From Oerskovia flava (lineage in GTDB: Bacteria > Actinomycetota > Actinomycetes > Actinomycetales > Cellulomonadaceae): a stretch of 64,000 nucleotides of DNA. This document shows, piece after piece, positions 60,243 through 64,000 of this stretch. Positions within the stretch are counted from its first letter, which is position 1; each line of letters begins with the position of its first letter. A model generated the notes under the pieces. That model searched no databases and was not told the DNA's origin. It saw only the letters and a program-made list of their open reading frames with translations. The DNA lies in NCBI RefSeq assembly GCF_026163685.1, contig NZ_JAOXSR010000001.1, positions 186,001-250,000 on the forward strand, read 5' to 3'. The position numbers and the translations under genes were made by a program.

Positions 60243-60612
60243 TCTCCGCGCACGTGGCGCAGCCCACCACCACCCGCCCCGCCCTCGCTGGGCCTCGTCC
60301 GGGCACGCGGCGTAGCATGGTGGACGACGTCGGGCCGCGGTAGCCCCGGGCTCCACACTCAGCCGCTACGAGCGGCCACGCGCCGAGAGGCGCTCCGCGG
60401 TCCGGCGTCGCCCACCCCCTCCCTCGCGCAGCGAGCGCGCGCAGGATCACCTTGCAGCGATGACGGGATCGCCCGCGGCCTCCGCTACATTTGGCGAGAG
60501 TTCGACGCGCGTTCACCGTGGTCACCACGACGACACGCCCAGCGGTAGCCGTTCACCCGGCCGCGGCCCTACTCTGAACCGACCCCAGCGACCCCCCCTC
60601 TCGGAGCCTGCC
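60243..60612. other. 370-bp region with clustered hairpins before the phosphate genes
   Basis: No ORF supported. Between 60362 and 60435 three hairpins follow each other: GCCGC-tacga-GCGGC, GCGCC-GAGA-GGCGC (a GNRA loop) and CTCGC-gca-GCGAG, with a C-run (60411-60423) between the last two. A -10-like TAGCAT is at 60313. It could be an untranslated structured RNA, but I recognise no family. Confidence 0.35.
60511..60575 (+). promoter_or_regulatory. Possible PHO-box promoter of the DUF47-PiT operon
   Basis: GTTCACC occurs at 60511 and 60551 with GGTCACC at 60520; the 60551 copy (GTTCACCCGGC, 10 of 11 against the PHO unit) overlaps the -35 position of a -10 TACTCT (60570-60575). Spacings are not all 11 bases, so the call is tentative. 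Confidence 0.4.
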
Positions 60613-61233
60613 GTGCGCTTGCGCCTGACACCGCGCGATACCTCGTTCTTCGACCTCCTCGCCGCCTCGGCGCAGCACCTGGTCACCGGATCCAACCTCC
60701 TGGCCGAGCTCCTGGGTGCGGACCGCCCCACGCGCAAGGTGCTCGCGAAGCAGCTCGCCGAGACCGAGCACCTCGCCGACGATGCCACGCACACGATCAT
60801 GCGTCGCCTCAACCAGACGTTCGTCACGCCGTTCGACCGAGACGACATCTACGCGCTGGCCTCCGCGCTCGACGACTGCATGGACTACATGGAGGAAGCG
60901 GCGGACCTCATCGTCCTCTACAAGATCGAGGAGCTGCCTGCGCGGGTCTCCGACCAGGTGCAGGTCCTCCAGCGGGCGTCCGAGCTCACCGCCGAGGCCA
61001 TGCCCCGGCTGCGCTCGATGAGCGACCTCGCGGAGTACTGGGTCGAGGTCAACCGGCTCGAGAACCAGGCCGACAAGATCCACCGCAAGCTCCTCGCGCA
61101 GCTCTTCGACGAGATCGGCGACCCGATCCTCCTCATGAAGCTCAAGGAGATCGTCGAGATCCTCGAGGAGGCGGCGGACGCGTTCGAGAAGGTCGCGAAC
61201 ACCGTCGAGACCATCGCGCTCAAGGAGTCCTGA
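60613..61233 (+). CDS. DUF47/PhoU-like phosphate transport accessory protein
   Basis: 206 residues, GTG 60613 with GGAG upstream. Mostly helical, PhoU-like: FFDLLAASAQHLVTGSNLLA, then TIMRRLNQTFVTPFDRDDIY with the conserved acidic residues and YMEEAADLIVLYKI, ending EEAADAFEKVANTVETIALK. Lies four bases before the PiT transporter, the standard DUF47-PiT pair, and probably gates or regulates it. Confidence 0.93.
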   Translation: MRLRLTPRDTSFFDLLAASAQHLVTGSNLLAELLGADRPTRKVLAKQLAETEHLADDATHTIMRRLNQTFVTPFDRDDIYALASALDDCMDYMEEAADLIVLYKIEELPARVSDQVQVLQRASELTAEAMPRLRSMSDLAEYWVEVNRLENQADKIHRKLLAQLFDEIGDPILLMKLKEIVEILEEAADAFEKVANTVETIALKES

Positions 61234-61237
61234 CCCC

Positions 61238-62239
61238 GTGGAGCTCGCGCTCGTCGTCGTGGTCGTCGCCTTCGCGCTGGGCTTCGACTACACCAACGGC
61301 TTCCACGACGCCGCCAACGCGATCGCGACGTCGGTCTCGACCCGGGCGCTGACGCCCCGGGCCGCGCTCCTCATGGCCGCGGTCTTCAACTTCGTCGGTG
61401 CGCTCCTCGGGACACAGGTCGCCGAGACCATCGCCCGGGACATCGTCGCGATCGACGACGCGTCCGCGCACCGTGGACTCGTGATCGTGCTGTGCGGCCT
61501 CATCGGCGCCATCACGTGGAACCTCATCACCTGGTGGTTCGGGCTGCCGTCGTCCTCGACGCACGCCCTCATCGGCGGACTGGTCGGTGTCGGCATCGCG
61601 TCCGGCATCACCGTCTACTGGAACGCGGTCGTCGAGAAGGTCGTCATCCCGATGGTCGTGTCGCCGCTCGTCGGCTTCGGCCTGGCGTTCGCGCTGATGG
61701 TCGCCGTGCTGTGGATCTTCCGCAAGGCCGCGCCCGCGAGGGCGTTCCGCCGCTTCCGGATCGCGCAGACCGCGTCCGCCGCGGCGATGGCCCTCGGCCA
61801 TGGACTGCAGGACGCGCAGAAGACCATGGGCGTCATCGTCCTCGCGCTCGTCGCAGGCGGCTACCACACGGGCAACGGGATCCCGCTGTGGGTCAAGCTC
61901 TCCGCCGCGGCCGCGATCTCGGCCGGCACGTACGCCGGCGGGTGGCGCATCATGCGCACGCTCGGCCGCCGGATCATCGAGCTCGACCCGGCCCGTGGCT
62001 TCGTCGCCGAGTCGATCGCCGCGCTGGTGCTCTACACGAACGCGTTCGTCTTTCACGCGCCCGTCTCCACCACGCACACCATCACGTCCGCGATCATGGG
62101 CGTCGGCGCGACCAAGCGCCTGTCCGCGGTGCGGTGGGGCGTGGCGAAGAACATCGGGTTCGCCTGGGTGCTGACCATCCCCGCCGCCGGGTTCGTCGCG
62201 GCGGTCATGTACTGGGTGATCTCGCCCTTCCTCGTCTGA
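61238..62239 (+). CDS. pit: Low-affinity inorganic phosphate transporter (PiT family)
   Basis: 333 residues, about ten helices. The twin PiT signatures are GFDYTNGFHDAANAIATSVS and, in inverted repeat form, PVSTTHTITSAIMGVGATKR; SSSTHALIGGLVGV belongs to the first half. Takes up metal-phosphate with protons or sodium. GTG 61238 follows the DUF47 gene by four bases. Confidence 0.95.
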   Translation: MELALVVVVVAFALGFDYTNGFHDAANAIATSVSTRALTPRAALLMAAVFNFVGALLGTQVAETIARDIVAIDDASAHRGLVIVLCGLIGAITWNLITWWFGLPSSSTHALIGGLVGVGIASGITVYWNAVVEKVVIPMVVSPLVGFGLAFALMVAVLWIFRKAAPARAFRRFRIAQTASAAAMALGHGLQDAQKTMGVIVLALVAGGYHTGNGIPLWVKLSAAAAISAGTYAGGWRIMRTLGRRIIELDPARGFVAESIAALVLYTNAFVFHAPVSTTHTITSAIMGVGATKRLSAVRWGVAKNIGFAWVLTIPAAGFVAAVMYWVISPFLV

Positions 62240-62268
62240 CGGCGGCGCTCACCCGGGAGCACGAGGGA

Positions 62269-63294
62269 TCAGTGCAGCGGCGGCGCGACCTTCTCTGCCG
62301 CGACCACCCGAGGGCCCTTCGCGGTCTGCGCGACGTGCGCGACGAGCACCTCGCCGGGCTCGAGGAACGGGTCCTTCGTGGGCAGCACGTTCGCGACCGA
62401 GCGGCGGGAGTGCTGGCCCAGGACGTCGAGCACGGTCGGCAGCACCGGTCGGTGCGTGCACAGCACGGCGGACCGCTCGGACTCGAGGAGCTCGCGCACG
62501 GTCCGGGCCACCCGTGACGGCGACCGCTCGTGCTGCGCCTCCGTGAGGTGGTCGCCGCTCACGGGCCGCAGGCCCGCAGCGCGGGCGTACGGGTCGAGCG
62601 TCGCGGCGCACCGCTCCCACCGGCTCGTCACCAGCTCACCGACGCCGTACGCAGCGAGCACGGGGACCAGCGCGGCGGACTGCGCGTGACCTGTCGGGGT
62701 GAGCGGCCGGTCCTCCTCGTCGCCGTGCCACCCGGCGCGGGCGACCGCCTTGCCGTGCCGGGCGATCGCGACGACGTGCGTCGCGAGCCTTCCGTGCTCG
62801 TACTCCTCCGCGAGGGCGACCAGAGGGTTGCGGTCGGCCGCCCTCGTCAGGCGCGCCAGCGCGGCCTCGACGCCCAACCACTCCGCGCGGTCGATCTCCT
62901 CGACCGAGACCGGCGGCACGGGGGCGCGCGCCGCCAGGGGCGCGGAGTCCGAACGACGCCCCGCACGGCGGGCGGCCCAGTAGTGGACGCGCTTCACCCG
63001 GCCCTCGGGTGTGAGGTACTGCAGCCCCGGCAGCGGCACACCGAGCAGGACGGGACGCCCCGTCTCCTCGGCGACCTCGCGGGCGGCGGCCGTCTGGAAC
63101 GTCTCCCCGGGGTCGAGCTTGCCCTTGGGCCACGACCAGTCGTCGTACCGGGGGCGGTGCACGAGCCGGACCTGGAGCTCGCCGTCGCGCACCCGCCACA
63201 CGAGAGCGCCCGCCGACTCGATGACCGGCGCGTGCGGTACGTGCGTGGGGCCGAGGGTGTCCACGAGGGGCGCCACGCCGGGCAGGGCGGCCAT
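62269..63294 (-). CDS. NUDIX hydrolase fused to histidine phosphatase domain (MutT1-like)
   Basis: 341 residues. NUDIX domain with WSWPKGKLDPGETFQTAAAR and REVAEETG (GX5EX7REUXEEXGU intact) and a C-terminal phosphoglycerate-mutase-like domain starting VVAIARHGKAVARAG. The architecture is that of mycobacterial MutT1, which hydrolyses 8-oxo-dGTP, diadenosine polyphosphates and related compounds. Start ATG 63294, or GTG 63300 overlapping the ppk stop. Co-directional with the polyphosphate kinase, a conserved pair. Confidence 0.93.
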   Translation of the reverse strand: MAALPGVAPLVDTLGPTHVPHAPVIESAGALVWRVRDGELQVRLVHRPRYDDWSWPKGKLDPGETFQTAAAREVAEETGRPVLLGVPLPGLQYLTPEGRVKRVHYWAARRAGRRSDSAPLAARAPVPPVSVEEIDRAEWLGVEAALARLTRAADRNPLVALAEEYEHGRLATHVVAIARHGKAVARAGWHGDEEDRPLTPTGHAQSAALVPVLAAYGVGELVTSRWERCAATLDPYARAAGLRPVSGDHLTEAQHERSPSRVARTVRELLESERSAVLCTHRPVLPTVLDVLGQHSRRSVANVLPTKDPFLEPGEVLVAHVAQTAKGPRVVAAEKVAPPLH

Positions 63295-63296
63295 CC

Positions 63297-64000
63297 TCAC
63301 CGGCCCATGCCTCGGCGCCGGCGCTGACGCTGCACGTGCGTCGCCTGCAGGTCGGTGAGCGGCTCGCCGTCGGGTCCGGTCGAGTGCCGCTCCCACGACC
63401 CGTCGGCCTGCAGGTGCCACGACGCGGTGCCGTCGTCCATGGAGAGGTCGATGAGGTCGATGAGCTCGGTCACCTGGTCGGGGTCGACGATCCGCACGAG
63501 CGTCTCGACACGGCGGTCGAGGTTGCGGTGCATGAGGTCGGCCGACCCGATGTACACCTCGGGCCCGCTCTCGGGGCCGTCGCCGATGGCGGGCCCGCCC
63601 GAGTTCGCGAACGCGAAGATGCGCGAGTGCTCCAGGAAGCGGCCGAGGATCGACCGCACCCGGATGTTCTCGCTGAGCTCCTCGACGCCCGGTCGCACGG
63701 CGCAGATGCCGCGCACGACGAGGTCGACGCGGACCCCGGCCTGCGACGCCCGGTACAGCGCGTCGATGATCACCTCGTCCACGACGGAGTTGACCTTGAT
63801 CTTCACCCACGCCTCGCGGCCCTCGCGGGCGGCGTCGGCCTCGCGCTCGATGCGCTCGACGAGGCCGGACCGCACGGTGCGCGGTGCGACGAGCAGCCGG
63901 TGGAAGCGGGACTGCGGGGCGTACCCGGAGAGCTGGTTGAACAGCCGTGTGAGGTCCTGACCGACGTCCGGGTCGCACGTGAGCAGCCCGTGGTCGGTGT
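63297..64000 (-). CDS. ppk: Polyphosphate kinase 1 (partial, N-terminus beyond window)
   Basis: C-terminal 234 residues of PPK1, which makes polyphosphate from ATP. Visible parts are [72 protein letters not shown] and [15 protein letters not shown]. The N-terminus and the catalytic His region lie right of 64000. Begins the minus-strand pair with the NUDIX gene; convergent with the PiT transporter, so phosphate import and storage genes adjoin. Confidence 0.94.
   Translation of the reverse strand, partial: TDHGLLTCDPDVGQDLTRLFNQLSGYAPQSRFHRLLVAPRTVRSGLVERIEREADAAREGREAWVKIKVNSVVDEVIIDALYRASQAGVRVDLVVRGICAVRPGVEELSENIRVRSILGRFLEHSRIFAFANSGGPAIGDGPESGPEVYIGSADLMHRNLDRRVETLVRIVDPDQVTELIDLIDLSMDDGTASWHLQADGSWERHSTGPDGEPLTDLQATHVQRQRRRRGMGR

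Noticed and set aside
1-64000. CRISPR arrays, insertion sequences, integrases
   Set aside because: No regularly spaced repeats, transposase or recombinase motifs seen on either strand.

Overview
The window is about 72% GC, dense, and carries several features typical of Actinomycetota: a BldC-type regulator, a DUF3073 protein, a DUF47-PiT phosphate pair, a C50-carotenoid gene set and many GTG or apparently leaderless starts. The mix of a glycoside hydrolase, several sugar ABC importers and ROK proteins fits a Micrococcales soil saprophyte of the Cellulomonas / Cellulosimicrobium / Promicromonosporaceae kind. That placement is inferred from gene content; there is no rRNA gene in the window.

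Layout. 1-6.3 kb: a carbohydrate island with a truncated ROK regulator (minus), then a cytosolic GH29 fucosidase, a CUT1-type binding protein with two permeases, and a ROK sugar kinase. A 44-bp perfect palindrome closes the unit. 6.4-12.0 kb: a complete five-gene Opp/Dpp-type importer, whose first permease is coupled to an 8-codon minicistron. 12-16 kb: an RNB ribonuclease, an SCP-like protein, a serine hydrolase and a solitary ectoine hydroxylase (ectD). 16.5-21.2 kb: a 1580-residue secreted nuclease/5'-nucleotidase fusion. 21.3-26.3 kb: purF, purM, a DUF3073 protein, bldC and a small DUF3618/holin-like pair. 26.4-26.8 kb: a tRNA operon Glu-Asp-Phe (minus). 26.9-29.6 kb: a metallopeptidase, an ArsR-CDF metal-efflux pair and galE.

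29.7-35.1 kb: a six-gene operon crtE-crtB-crtI-crtYe-crtYf-crtEb for a decaprenoxanthin-like C50 carotenoid. It has a clear promoter whose -10 lies inside a perfect 8+8 palindrome. 35.1-39.8 kb: a VanY-like peptidase, two poorly known genes and an MscS channel. 39.8-43.9 kb: an Ugp-like unit (two permeases, binding protein, glycerophosphodiesterase) without its ATPase. 44-50.5 kb: a lipoprotein, a DinB/MPI-like protein, a GlxA-type AraC regulator, a nucleotidyltransferase-like/methyltransferase fusion, an AlkZ-like protein and a PNPOx-like protein.

50.7-52.7 kb is the most interesting stretch. A broken erm rRNA methyltransferase still has what looks like an intact antibiotic-responsive leader (promoter, 16-residue upstream ORF, alternative hairpins over the ribosome binding site). 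It is followed by a yybP-ykoY manganese riboswitch upstream of a TerC-family gene, where the P1 strand and the Shine-Dalgarno compete for the same bases. 52.8-59.6 kb: tRNA-Lys, a cysteine-less HesB-like protein, an M50-like protease, a DEAD-box helicase, msrB, and two MarR genes, one in an operon with an MFS exporter under a double operator. 59.6-64 kb: an unknown gene, then a phosphate block (DUF47, PiT transporter, NUDIX/histidine phosphatase, polyphosphate kinase running off the end).

No CRISPR array, insertion sequence, integrase or prophage was found. Calls rest on reading the translations and bases; no database search was possible.
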